The position numbers were made by a program, and so were the translations under genes. From Aureimonas phyllosphaerae (GTDB taxonomy: Bacteria > Pseudomonadota > Alphaproteobacteria > Rhizobiales > Rhizobiaceae): a DNA stretch of 64,000 nucleotides. Location: NCBI RefSeq assembly GCF_900113065.1, contig NZ_FOOA01000008.1, positions 124,001-188,000 of the forward strand, written 5' to 3'. The notes beneath the pieces were generated by a model, which made no database searches, was not told where the DNA came from, and was given only the letters and a program-made list of their open reading frames with translations. Below, piece after piece: positions 10,511-18,951 of this stretch (positions are counted from its first letter, which is position 1; each line of letters opens with the position of its first letter).

Positions 10511-11458
10511 ATGGCGTCATCGCGTTCCCTCCTTCTGACCGGGCTGACGGCTCTTCTCCTCGGGGCGACAGCGGCCCAGGCCGCCGACCCGGCCTCGTGC
10601 CGCGCGGTGCGCTTTGCCGATGTCGGCTGGACCGACATCACCGCGACCACCGCCGCCGCCTCCGCGGTCCTCGAGGGGCTCGGCTACCAGCCCCGCACCG
10701 ACGTCCTCGCCCTTCCCGTCACCTTCGCCTCGCTGAAGAACCGCGACATCGACGTCTTCCTCGGCAACTGGATGCCGACCATGGAGGCCGACCTCGCGCC
10801 CTACCGAGCGGAGGGCTCAATCGAGATCATCCGCGCCAACCTCGAGGGCGCGAAATACACGCTCGCCGTGCCGACCTACCTCTTCGATGCGGGGCTGAAA
10901 TCCTTCGGCGACATTGCCAAGTTCCGCGACCAGCTCGACGGCAAGCTCTACGGCATCGAGCCCGGCAACGACGGCAACCGCCTGATCCAGGGCATGATCG
11001 ACAAGGACCAGTTCGGCCTCAAGGGCTTCGAGCTCGTCGAGTCCTCCGAGCAGGGCATGCTGGCCCAGGTCGCGCGCGAGACGCGCTCGAAGAAGCCGAT
11101 CGTCTTCCTCGGATGGGAGCCGCATCCGATGAACGCCAACTTCCAGCTGTCCTATCTTGCGGGCGGCGACGACGTGTTCGGGCCGAACTACGGCGGGGCG
11201 ACGATCTACACGCTGACGCGCAAGGGCTTGTCGACCGACTGCCCGAACCTCGGCAAGCTCTTCGCCAATCTCGTCTTCTCGCTGCCGATGGAGAACGAGA
11301 TCATGGGCGCGATCCTCGACGGGGGCGAGGCGCCGGAAAAGGCCGCCAAGGCCTGGCTCGCCGCCCATCCGGACGCCTGGAAGCCGTGGCTGACCGGCGT
11401 CACCACCTTCGACGGCCAGCCGGCCGAGTCGGCGCTCAGTCAAGCGCTCGGCGGCTGA
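10511..11458 (+). CDS. choX: Choline ABC transporter, periplasmic substrate-binding protein
   Basis: A 315-residue exported binding protein. Residues 1-24 are a Sec signal peptide with cleavage after AQA. The mature part is of the OpuAC/ProX quaternary-amine class and matches rhizobial ChoX: VRFADVGWTDITATTA near the N-terminus, DVFLGNWMPTMEADL near 80, GIEPGNDGNRLIQGMI near 155 and WEPHPMNANFQLSYL near 205. These tryptophan- and tyrosine-rich segments build the aromatic cage for choline. AGGA lies about 10 bases before the ATG; a longer upstream extension covers the promoter and is rejected. First gene of choXWV. Confidence 0.93.
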   Translation: MASSRSLLLTGLTALLLGATAAQAADPASCRAVRFADVGWTDITATTAAASAVLEGLGYQPRTDVLALPVTFASLKNRDIDVFLGNWMPTMEADLAPYRAEGSIEIIRANLEGAKYTLAVPTYLFDAGLKSFGDIAKFRDQLDGKLYGIEPGNDGNRLIQGMIDKDQFGLKGFELVESSEQGMLAQVARETRSKKPIVFLGWEPHPMNANFQLSYLAGGDDVFGPNYGGATIYTLTRKGLSTDCPNLGKLFANLVFSLPMENEIMGAILDGGEAPEKAAKAWLAAHPDAWKPWLTGVTTFDGQPAESALSQALGG

Positions 11459-11550
11459 GGGGCGCCGAACCCTTGAAAGACACGGGCGGCGGGTCGATCG
11501 CCCGCCTCCCGCCTCTCGTCCCATCCTTCTCGCGCGAACTTCGAGGCCGC

Positions 11551-12411
11551 ATGACGCAATGGCTCGTCGACCACAAGATACCGCTCGGGGCCTGGCTGCG
11601 CGCCTTCGTCGACGCGCTCACCACCAATGCGCAAGGGGTGTTCGACGCGATCTCGGTCAGCCTCGAGTTCCTGATCGGCGGGCTGACCGCCGGGCTTGAG
11701 GCGATCCCGCCGCTTCTGTTCATCGCGTTGGTCGCGGTGGGCGCCTATGTCCTGCACCGGTCGCTTGCGCTCGCCGCCTTCGCCGTCCTCTCGCTGCTTC
11801 TGATCGTCAACCTCGGCTATTGGGCCGAGATGATTCAGACGCTGTCGCTCGTGTTCTGCGCGACGCTCGTCTGCGTCATCGTCGGGGTGCCGATCGGCAT
11901 CGCGGCGGCGCACCGGCCCTGGCTCTATCAGGCAATGCGCCCGCTTCTGGACCTGATGCAGACGATCCCGACCTTCGTCTACCTCATCCCGACGCTGGTG
12001 CTGTTCGGCCTCGGCGTGGTGCCGGGCCTCATCTCGACCGTGATCTTCGCGATCCCCGCGCCCATCCGCCTGACGCATCTCGGCTTCACCACCGTGCCGG
12101 GCGCCTTGCGCGAGGCGGCGAGCGCCTTCGGGGCCACCAAGCGTCAGCTCCTGTTCAAGGTCGAGCTGCCCTACGCGCTGCCCACCATCATGGCCGGCAT
12201 CACCCAGTGCATCATGCTGAGCCTGTCGATGGTGGTGATCGCCGCGCTCGTCGGCGCCGACGGTCTCGGCAAGCCGGTGGTGCGCGCCCTCAACACGGTC
12301 AACATCGCCATGGGCTTCGAGGCGGGGCTCTGCATCGTCATCCTCGCGATCCTTCTCGACCGCATCTGCAAGGCGCCGGCGCGCCGCGCCGCCAGGGGAG
12401 CACGGGCATGA
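11551..12411 (+). CDS. choW: Choline ABC transporter, permease
   Basis: A 286-residue inner-membrane permease with about six to seven membrane segments. The binding-protein-dependent permease domain covers residues about 95-270, with the EAA-type loop GALREAASAFGATKRQLLFKVELPYALPT (in two parts) that contacts the ATPase. IPTFVYLIPTLVLFGLG is typical of the ProW/ChoW group. It starts 92 bases after choX and its stop codon overlaps the start of choV (ATGA), so the two are translationally coupled. Confidence 0.92.
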   Translation: MTQWLVDHKIPLGAWLRAFVDALTTNAQGVFDAISVSLEFLIGGLTAGLEAIPPLLFIALVAVGAYVLHRSLALAAFAVLSLLLIVNLGYWAEMIQTLSLVFCATLVCVIVGVPIGIAAAHRPWLYQAMRPLLDLMQTIPTFVYLIPTLVLFGLGVVPGLISTVIFAIPAPIRLTHLGFTTVPGALREAASAFGATKRQLLFKVELPYALPTIMAGITQCIMLSLSMVVIAALVGADGLGKPVVRALNTVNIAMGFEAGLCIVILAILLDRICKAPARRAARGARA

Positions 12412-13604
12412 GCGACACGCTTCCCACGATCGAGTTCCGCGACGTCGACATCGTCTTCGGCGATCGGGGCGGACAGGCCATCACCATGCTCGACAAGGGC
12501 GCGACACGCGACGAAATCCTGAAGGCGACCGGCGCCGTGCTTGGCGCGGCCGGCGTGAACCTGACGATCCAGCCGGGCGAAATCTGCGTCCTGATGGGCC
12601 TGTCGGGCTCCGGCAAGTCGACGATCCTGCGCGCCGTCAACCGCCTCAACACCATGTCGCGCGGACGCACGATCGTCAGCCATCGCGGCCGGCCGGTCGA
12701 TGTCGGGACCTGCGACGAGGCGACGTTGCGGGACCTGCGCACGCACACGGTTTCCATGGTGTTCCAGCAGTTCGCGCTCCTGCCCTGGCGCACGGTGCGC
12801 GAGAATGCCGGCCTCGGGCTGGAGCTTCAGGGCATGCCCGCCACTGACCGCCGGCGCATCGTGGACGAGAAGCTCGCCATGGTCGGCCTCACGCAGTGGG
12901 CCGACAAGTATGCGCACGAGCTGTCGGGCGGCATGCAGCAGCGCGTGGGTCTTGCGCGGGCGTTCGCGACCGACGCCGACATCCTCCTGATGGACGAGCC
13001 CTTCTCGGCGCTCGACCCGCTGATCCGCACCAAGCTGCAGGACGAGCTCCTCGAGCTGCAGAAGCGGATCCGCAAGACGATCCTCTTCGTCAGCCACGAT
13101 CTCGACGAGGCGATGAAGCTCGGCAACCGCATCGCCATCATGCAGGACGCGCGCATCGTGCAGCAGGGCAGCGCGGAGGACATCCTCCTGTCGCCTGCGA
13201 CGCCCTACGTCGCCGAATTCGTGCAGCACATGAACCCGCTCAACGTCCTGCGCGGCTCGGCGCTGATGCGCCCGGCCGGCACGCTGCGGCGCGATGGCGA
13301 CACGGTGCTGCTCGACCGGGACGGCGCGATCCGCCTCGAGCTCGACGCCGCCGACCGGCCGGCGGGCGTGCGGATCGGCGCGGGCGCCGGCACGCTCGGC
13401 CACGCCGACGCGCTGGAGGGCCGGGTCGACCGCCCCTGCGACGTGATCGTGGCGCCGGCCGACCTCAAGCTGCGGGCCGCGATCGCGCTGAAGCGCCAGA
13501 CCAACCACCCGATCCTCCTCGTCGACGAGCTGGGGCGGCTGGCGGGCCTATGCGGCGACGACGAGATCTATCGCGGTCTCCTGCAGCGCGCCGCCCCGGC
13601 CTGA
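12408..13604 (+). CDS. choV: Choline ABC transporter, ATP-binding protein
   Basis: A 398-residue ATPase of the ProV/ChoV class. Walker A is GLSGSGKST near residues 64-72, the Q-loop lies in MVFQQFALLPWRTV, the signature LSGGMQQRVGLARA near 170, and Walker B ILLMDEPFSALD just after. A C-terminal extension from about residue 280 ends in a CBS-like segment (CDVIVAPADLKLRAAI and PILLVDELGRLAGL) that in this class senses ionic strength or regulates transport. It overlaps choW by 4 bases and converges on a small reverse gene with a 10-base gap. Confidence 0.93.
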   Translation: MSDTLPTIEFRDVDIVFGDRGGQAITMLDKGATRDEILKATGAVLGAAGVNLTIQPGEICVLMGLSGSGKSTILRAVNRLNTMSRGRTIVSHRGRPVDVGTCDEATLRDLRTHTVSMVFQQFALLPWRTVRENAGLGLELQGMPATDRRRIVDEKLAMVGLTQWADKYAHELSGGMQQRVGLARAFATDADILLMDEPFSALDPLIRTKLQDELLELQKRIRKTILFVSHDLDEAMKLGNRIAIMQDARIVQQGSAEDILLSPATPYVAEFVQHMNPLNVLRGSALMRPAGTLRRDGDTVLLDRDGAIRLELDAADRPAGVRIGAGAGTLGHADALEGRVDRPCDVIVAPADLKLRAAIALKRQTNHPILLVDELGRLAGLCGDDEIYRGLLQRAAPA

Positions 13605-13614
13605 CCGGCTCCGG

Positions 13615-13854
13615 TCAGTCGAGGCTGGCGCGGCCCTCGACGATCTCCTGGCGCGCCGCCTCGTGCCGGTCGCGCAGCTCCTTGAAGCGCGGCACGGCGT
13701 TCATGTCCTCGCCCGATTCGTTGCGCCGGGTAAGCGCCCAGAACTCTTCGCTCTCGGCGGCGTCGAGGCCGACGAAGACCTCGTGCCCGTCGTCGTCGAT
13801 CGTCAGGGCGCGCATGCCGCGCAGGAACTCGCGTTCGTCGTCCGAAATGTCCAT
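13615..13854 (-). CDS. Small hypothetical protein, 79 residues
   Basis: A short acidic protein starting MDISDDEREFL, preceded by GGGAG 6-7 bases before the ATG. It contains FVGLDAAESEEFWALTRR and NAVPRFKELRDRHEAAR, looks fully helical and has no signal peptide or membrane segment. I do not recognise a family. Codon use with G or C in third positions and a good ribosome site argue that it is real. It points at choV from the other side and lies divergent to the thiolase gene. Confidence 0.6.
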   Translation of the reverse strand: MDISDDEREFLRGMRALTIDDDGHEVFVGLDAAESEEFWALTRRNESGEDMNAVPRFKELRDRHEAARQEIVEGRASLD

Positions 13855-14062
13855 CGCTGTCTCCCGTCTGGTCGACCGGTAAAGACGCTGGCGCGCGAAA
13901 CGTTCGCATGGGGCGGGTTCGCCCGGATGATTTTTCGCTGCGGCCGGACTGCGAGGTTGGCGGCGGTCGCGGCGTTTTCCCGCTGGTGCCGGCCCCGATC
14001 GGGGGTAAGCTTCCCCGGACCAGCGGGCGGCTTCGCCCGCCGGCACGGGAGGAGACCGCATC

Positions 14063-15235
14063 ATGATCGAGCCGCAGATCGTCGGCTGGGCCCATTCGCA
14101 GTTCGGCAAGCGCGACGACGCCCGCGACACGCGCGACCTCATGGCCGAGGTCGCCTTGCCGGCGCTGACCCATGCCGGATTGCAGCCGGAGGACGTAGAC
14201 GCCCTGTTCGTCGGTGTCTTCAACAACGGCTTCTCGTCGCAGGATTTTCAGGCCGCGCTCGTCGGCATGGGCACCGAGGCGCTGTCGCGCACGCCCGCCA
14301 TGCGCACCGAGAACGCCTGCGCCACGGGCTCGGCGGCCCTCTATGCCGCGATGGACTTCATCGCCGCCGGCCGCGGCCGCATCGCGCTCGTCGTCGGTGC
14401 CGAGAAGATGACGGCGGTGCCGACCGGGCGGGCCGGCGACATTCTCCTCTCTGCCTCGTTCCGCGAGGAGGAAGCCGGTGTCGAGGGCGGCTTTGCCGGT
14501 CTCTTCGGGCGCATCGCGCAGGGCTATTTCCAGCGCTACGGCGACCGGTCGGAGGAGCTTGCGATGATCGCGGCCAAGAACCACGCCAACGGGCTCCTCA
14601 ACCCCTATGCGCATATGCGGAAGGACGTCTCGGTCGAGTTCTGCAACACGGTGTCGGACAAGAACCCCTATGTCGCGGCCCCGCTGCGGCGCACCGACTG
14701 CTCGCTGATCTCGGACGGCGCGGCGGCGCTGGTCATCGCCCATCCCGACGTCGCCGCCGATCTGCAGCGGGCGGTGGGATTTCGCGCCCGCGTCCACACC
14801 AACGACATCCTCGCCATGTCGCGCCGCGATCCGACGACGTTCGACGGGCCACGACGCGCCTGGGCGCAGGCACTCGACGCCTCCGGCCTGTCGCTGGATG
14901 ACCTCGACTTCGTCGAGACGCACGACTGCTTCACCATCGCCGAGCTGATCGAATACGAGGCGATGGGGCTCGCGGGGCCCGGCGAGGGCTGGCGCGTGGT
15001 GCGCGAGGGAACCACGAGCAAGGGCGGGCGTCTGCCGGTGAACCCGTCCGGGGGCCTCAAGTCCAAGGGGCACCCGATCGGCGCGACGGGCGTCTCGATG
15101 CATGTGATGGCGGCCATGCAGCTTTGCGGCGAGGCGGGCGATATGCAGGTCGCGAACGCCGCCCGCGCCGGCATCTTCAACATGGGCGGGGCGGCGGTCG
15201 CGAGCTACGTCTCGATCCTCGAGCGGGTGCGCTGA
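14063..15235 (+). CDS. SCP2-type thiolase / acetyl-CoA acetyltransferase-like protein
   Basis: A 390-residue thiolase-superfamily protein. The acyl-accepting cysteine is in ENACATGSAAL near residue 91. The active-site histidine motif is GHPIGATGVSMH near 338, and the end GGAAVASYVSILE is characteristic of the SCP2/SCPx branch, which lacks the usual CxG C-terminal cysteine motif. These enzymes make or cleave 3-oxoacyl-CoA; many bacterial members act in steroid side-chain or branched-chain acyl breakdown, or have unknown substrates. GGGAGGAG sits ahead of the ATG. No partner genes of beta-oxidation are adjacent. Confidence 0.85.
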   Translation: MIEPQIVGWAHSQFGKRDDARDTRDLMAEVALPALTHAGLQPEDVDALFVGVFNNGFSSQDFQAALVGMGTEALSRTPAMRTENACATGSAALYAAMDFIAAGRGRIALVVGAEKMTAVPTGRAGDILLSASFREEEAGVEGGFAGLFGRIAQGYFQRYGDRSEELAMIAAKNHANGLLNPYAHMRKDVSVEFCNTVSDKNPYVAAPLRRTDCSLISDGAAALVIAHPDVAADLQRAVGFRARVHTNDILAMSRRDPTTFDGPRRAWAQALDASGLSLDDLDFVETHDCFTIAELIEYEAMGLAGPGEGWRVVREGTTSKGGRLPVNPSGGLKSKGHPIGATGVSMHVMAAMQLCGEAGDMQVANAARAGIFNMGGAAVASYVSILERVR

Positions 15236-15703
15236 CGAACGATCCTTGGCGGCAGATCGAACGGCGAGGGTGAGGCGATCGGGCCTCCCCCGCACCGCCA
15301 AGCCGCTGTCTCGCGGCTTGGAGCCGGCCGGGGCTATTTTGTCCGTGCCGCCGTCCTCGACGCGTCGGCTCGTCAGCGGCTGATGGTTCGAAGTCCGTCG
15401 AACCGGTTCATCTGCCGTTCATGTGGGTGGGCGTAAATCGAACGTGTCTTCACGAGAAGCGCCTGCTTGCTCCCGTCCCTTCGCGAGCAGGTGCCTATGG
15501 CTGGGCGCCCTTCATCGGGCGTCCAGCTATCTTCCCCCGCTTCCGGCAACCGATTCGACCCAAAGCCAACCACCCAACCGGAAGCCGGTGACGGCTCCCG
15601 GTTGGGCTTGGCTGCGCCCGTCAGGTTGCCCTTCCGCAGCGCGCCATCTTCGCACGGCGAAGGACATCTTCCAACTCGGCACGCGGCCAGCCCGGCCGGT
15701 TTC
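15236..15703. other. 468-base intergenic stretch with several hairpins
   Basis: The gap lies between two converging genes, the thiolase (+) and eutC (-). I see no convincing coding frame. Inverted repeats follow one another: 15299-15321 (CAAGCCGC / GCGGCTTG, a possible thiolase terminator), 15462-15491, 15500-15527 (12-bp arms, one wobble) and 15573-15606 (14-bp arms, one mismatch). This density suggests a structured RNA or a remnant repeat, but nothing matches tmRNA, 6S, SRP or RNase P RNA that I can recognise. Confidence 0.4.
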
Positions 15704-16471
15704 TCACCCGCCCGGCAGGAGAGGCGACGCGTCGCGCCGCAGCTCCACGCCGCTCCGGCCCTGCGCCAGCATGCGCGAGACGAGGTCCTCGACCTGCCGG
15801 GCGGCTGTCTCCACGGGCAGGCCGCCCTCGCGGATGTTGGAGATGCAGTTGCGCCGCGAGTCCGGGGTGCCGGGTACGGGCGCGTGTGTGATGTAGGCGC
15901 CGAGGCTGTCGGCGGCCGAGAGCCCCGGCCGCTCGCCGACCAGGAGCACCACGATGCGGGCGCCGAGCGCTGCGCCGACCTCGTCGCCGAGCGCGACGCG
16001 CGCCTGGCGCGCCAGAACCACGGGGGCCAGCCGCCAGCCGCGCCCGGCCGCGAGCGCGGCGATGCGCAGCGCGAGCGGCGCGGCGTTCAGCGTCACCGCC
16101 GTCGCCGACAACCCGTCCGCGATCACCAGCGCGAGGTCGGCGCCCTGCGCCTCGCTGCTGAGAGTTTCGCGCGAGGCGTCCGACAGGCGGCGTCCGAGAT
16201 CGGGTCGGCGCAGATACTCCGCCCGGTCCCCGACGAGGCTTTCGACGTCGAGCGCTGCCAGCCCGCCGCCGAGGACCGCCTCGCGCACGCGCGGCCAGTC
16301 GACTTCCGTCCACACTGCCTCGCGCGCCCGCGCGTGATCGAGGAGGAAGCGCTGGTGGGCGTTGGTCGGCACGCCGCCGCCCACCTCGCCGAGAGCCACG
16401 CGCGCACCGGTAAGCCGGCGAAGGTCGAGCGCGCGCGGGCCCTGGGGAGCCGGCCGATCCTCGCCGCTCAT
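15704..16471 (-). CDS. eutC: Ethanolamine ammonia-lyase, small subunit
   Basis: A 255-residue light chain of the adenosylcobalamin-dependent enzyme that splits ethanolamine to acetaldehyde and ammonia. Recognisable parts are RVALGEVGGGVPTNAHQ near residue 24, ADLALVIADGLSATAV near 111, and the C-terminal VGERPGLSAADSLGAYITH and TPDSRRNCISNIR, which line the cobalamin site at the subunit interface. The start codon overlaps the eutB stop by 4 bases, so both chains are made together. No microcompartment shell genes are nearby. Confidence 0.95.
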   Translation of the reverse strand: MSGEDRPAPQGPRALDLRRLTGARVALGEVGGGVPTNAHQRFLLDHARAREAVWTEVDWPRVREAVLGGGLAALDVESLVGDRAEYLRRPDLGRRLSDASRETLSSEAQGADLALVIADGLSATAVTLNAAPLALRIAALAAGRGWRLAPVVLARQARVALGDEVGAALGARIVVLLVGERPGLSAADSLGAYITHAPVPGTPDSRRNCISNIREGGLPVETAARQVEDLVSRMLAQGRSGVELRRDASPLLPGG

Positions 16472-17868
16472 GCCGCCGCTCCCCAGCCGGAGAGAAGCGG
16501 CAGGCGGTTCCCAAGATCGTCGAGGAGCGCGCGCGAGGCGCCGAGCCGACCGCGATCGTCGAGGATGCCGGTCTCGGCGAGCCAGCGCTCGAACTCGGGT
16601 GCCGGCGGACGCTGGAGCGTCTGGCGCGCGAACGCCGCGTCGTGATGCGACAGCGACTGGTAGTTCAGCATGATGTCGTCGGCGCCGGGCACGGTGATCA
16701 CGAAGTTGACGCCGGCCGCGACCAGCAGCGTCAGGAGCGCGTCCATGTCGTCGCCGTCGGCATCGGCATGGTTGGTGTAGCAGACGTCGACACCCATCGG
16801 CAGGCCGAGGAGCTTGCCGCAGAAGTGGTCCTCGAGCCCGGCGCGGATGATCTCGCGGCCGTTGAAGAGGTATTCGGGCCCGATGAAGCCGACCACCGTG
16901 TTGACGAGGAGCGGATCGAACTCGCGCGCCACGGCATAGGCCCGCGCCTCCATCGTCTGCTGGTCGATGCCGAAATGGGCGTCGGCCGAGAGCGCCGAAC
17001 CCTGCCCCGTCTCGAAATACATAAACTGGCCGCCCGCCGGGCAGCGGCCGAGCGCGCGTCCCGCATCCGCCGCTTCGCGCAGCACGGCGAGATCGATGCC
17101 GAAGCCGGCATTGGCCTTCTGCGAGCCGGCGACCGACTGGAACACGAGGTCGACCGGCGCACCCTTGGCCATCGCCTCGATCGCGACGGTGACGTGGCCG
17201 AGGCAGCAAGCTTGCGTCGGCACGCCGAGGCGGGTGCGCAGCTCCTCCAAGAGCGAGACGACGCGCCGGTAGTCCTCGACCGTGTCGGTCGCCGGATTGA
17301 CGCCGATCACCGCGTCGCCCGAGCCCATCAGGAGCCCGTCCAGCGCGGAGGCGAGGATGCCGAGGGAATCGTCCGTCGGATGGTTCGGCTGGTTGCGCGT
17401 CGACAGGCGACCCTCGAGCCCGATGGTCGAGCGGAAGCGGGTGACGACGCGGCGCCGGGCGGCGATCGCCACGAGATCCTGCAGGCGGCAGATCTTAGAT
17501 ACCGCCGCCGTCATCTCCGGCGTCAGACCCCAGGAAAGCGCTGCGATCGCCTCGCCGTCGGCGGCGAGCAGCCAGTCGCGGAAGGCGCCGACGGTGAGCG
17601 AGGCGACGGGCGCGAAGGCCGCCTCGTCGAACTGCCGGTCGATGAGGTCGGTGACCTCGTCGCCCCGATCCGCCAGCAGCGGCTCGGCGCGGAAGGTCTT
17701 CAGCGGCGTGTCGGCGAGCGCCATCTGCGCGGCGAGGCGCTCGACAGGGCCGGACGCCGCGATCCCGGCGAGCGCGTCGCCCGAGCGCTGGGGCGTCGCC
17801 TTGGCGAGAAGGTCGGCCAGCGTTTCGAACCGGAAGACGGTGCCTTCCACCGTATGCGAGAAGGGCAT
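16468..17868 (-). CDS. eutB: Ethanolamine ammonia-lyase, large subunit
   Basis: A 466-residue catalytic chain, close to the E. coli length of 453. Segments typical of EutB are RNQPNHPTDDSLGILASALDG, GDAVIGVNPATDTVEDY, YFETGQGSALSADAHFG, and GVDVCYTNHADADGDDMD. They form the TIM barrel that binds ethanolamine and the cobalamin cofactor. It lies 103 bases behind a formate/nitrite-type channel gene on the same strand. The gap is too short for a cobalamin riboswitch plus promoter, so control may come from further upstream. Confidence 0.96.
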   Translation of the reverse strand: MPFSHTVEGTVFRFETLADLLAKATPQRSGDALAGIAASGPVERLAAQMALADTPLKTFRAEPLLADRGDEVTDLIDRQFDEAAFAPVASLTVGAFRDWLLAADGEAIAALSWGLTPEMTAAVSKICRLQDLVAIAARRRVVTRFRSTIGLEGRLSTRNQPNHPTDDSLGILASALDGLLMGSGDAVIGVNPATDTVEDYRRVVSLLEELRTRLGVPTQACCLGHVTVAIEAMAKGAPVDLVFQSVAGSQKANAGFGIDLAVLREAADAGRALGRCPAGGQFMYFETGQGSALSADAHFGIDQQTMEARAYAVAREFDPLLVNTVVGFIGPEYLFNGREIIRAGLEDHFCGKLLGLPMGVDVCYTNHADADGDDMDALLTLLVAAGVNFVITVPGADDIMLNYQSLSHHDAAFARQTLQRPPAPEFERWLAETGILDDRGRLGASRALLDDLGNRLPLLSGWGAAA

Positions 17869-17971
17869 GGGTCGGCTCCCCGTTGGCGGCGATCTGCGGG
17901 GAGCGACCGGCGGCTCCCGTTTGGGGATGGTAGGCGTGGCGTGCCCCGCGCTACAAGACCGCGGCTGCCGT

Positions 17972-18820
17972 TCAGCCGACCTTTCGCAGGTAGGCGTACC
18001 AGTAGGCGAGGCCGACCGAGCCGCCGCCGAGGATGTTGCCGATCGTCGCGAACAGGAGGTTTTTCAGAAACCCGAAGATCCCGAGCGCTGCGAAGGCCGA
18101 CGGGTCTGTGCCGGCGCCGGCCCAGAAGTCCGACCCCGCAAATCCCTTCACAAACAGCGCGATCGGAATGATCGACATGTTGGCGACGGAATGTTCGAAG
18201 CCGGCGGCCACGAAGGCGGTGACGGGGCCGACGATCGCGAGGATTTTGCCGGGCACGGTGCGGGCGGCCTGCGCCATCCAGACCGCGAGGCAGACGAGCA
18301 TGTTGGCGAGGATGCCGCTGGCGACGAGCTGGAGGATGCCCTTCTCGACCTTGCCCGCCGCGGTTTCCAGCGCCGCGAGGCCGACCGCGCCGTCGCCCGC
18401 CATATGGCCCCCGGCGATCACGAAGAGGATCGCGACCAGAAGCGCGCCGGCGAGGTTGCCGGCATAGACCACACCCCAGAAGCGCCACATCGTGCCGCGG
18501 TCGAGCCGGTCGCGCACGCGCTGGATCACCAGCATCGTGTCGCCGGTGAAGAGCTCGGCGCCGGCCACCGTCACGAGGACGAGCCCGACGGAGAAGCCGA
18601 GACCGGACAGGAGATGCTGCGGTCCGGAAAAGCCCTCGCCGGCCGCGGTGACGAGATAAAGGATCGCGCCGAAGGCGATGAAGGCGCCGGCCAGCGCGCC
18701 GAGGAGAAACACGTCGCCGGTCGGCTTCTTCACCTTGGCGGCGAGATAGGCGAGGGCGTTCTTGGCCGTCTCGGGCGGCGACGCGTCGTCGATCGTGGTG
18801 GCGGACTTCTCGTCGGACAT
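17972..18820 (-). CDS. Formate/nitrite transporter family channel
   Basis: A 282-residue protein with six membrane segments in the FNT fold (FocA/NirC/HSC). FNT features include FIAFGAILYLVTA in the first helices, ELFTGDTMLVI at the first helix break (family pattern N/L-FTG), and GFEHSVANMSIIP at the second break, where the conserved histidine of the pore sits. It could pass formate, nitrite, acetate or hydrosulfide. Because it precedes eutBC on the same strand, export of an acidic product of ethanolamine breakdown is a reasonable guess only. Confidence 0.88.
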   Translation of the reverse strand: MSDEKSATTIDDASPPETAKNALAYLAAKVKKPTGDVFLLGALAGAFIAFGAILYLVTAAGEGFSGPQHLLSGLGFSVGLVLVTVAGAELFTGDTMLVIQRVRDRLDRGTMWRFWGVVYAGNLAGALLVAILFVIAGGHMAGDGAVGLAALETAAGKVEKGILQLVASGILANMLVCLAVWMAQAARTVPGKILAIVGPVTAFVAAGFEHSVANMSIIPIALFVKGFAGSDFWAGAGTDPSAFAALGIFGFLKNLLFATIGNILGGGSVGLAYWYAYLRKVG

Positions 18821-18951
18821 GGGTGCGCTCCATCCTTGCGCTGGCGGGACGAGACGCGCGCGCCCGTTCGTCAGGCGGGAAATGGATGCCGGAGGCCGCC
18901 GGGAAAGGTGCGCGCCGCAAGGCCGCGCACCGTCTCCTCAAAGGTTCTTGG

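Noticed and set aside
15373-15573. A 66-codon minus-strand frame in the hairpin-rich gap
   Set aside because: No ribosome site, no family, and it overlaps strong inverted repeats.
15455-15690. Cobalamin riboswitch near eutBC
   Set aside because: An AGGTGCC and a GGAA-CGGTG are present, but the rest of the core is missing and the stretch lies downstream of eutC, not ahead of any gene it could control.
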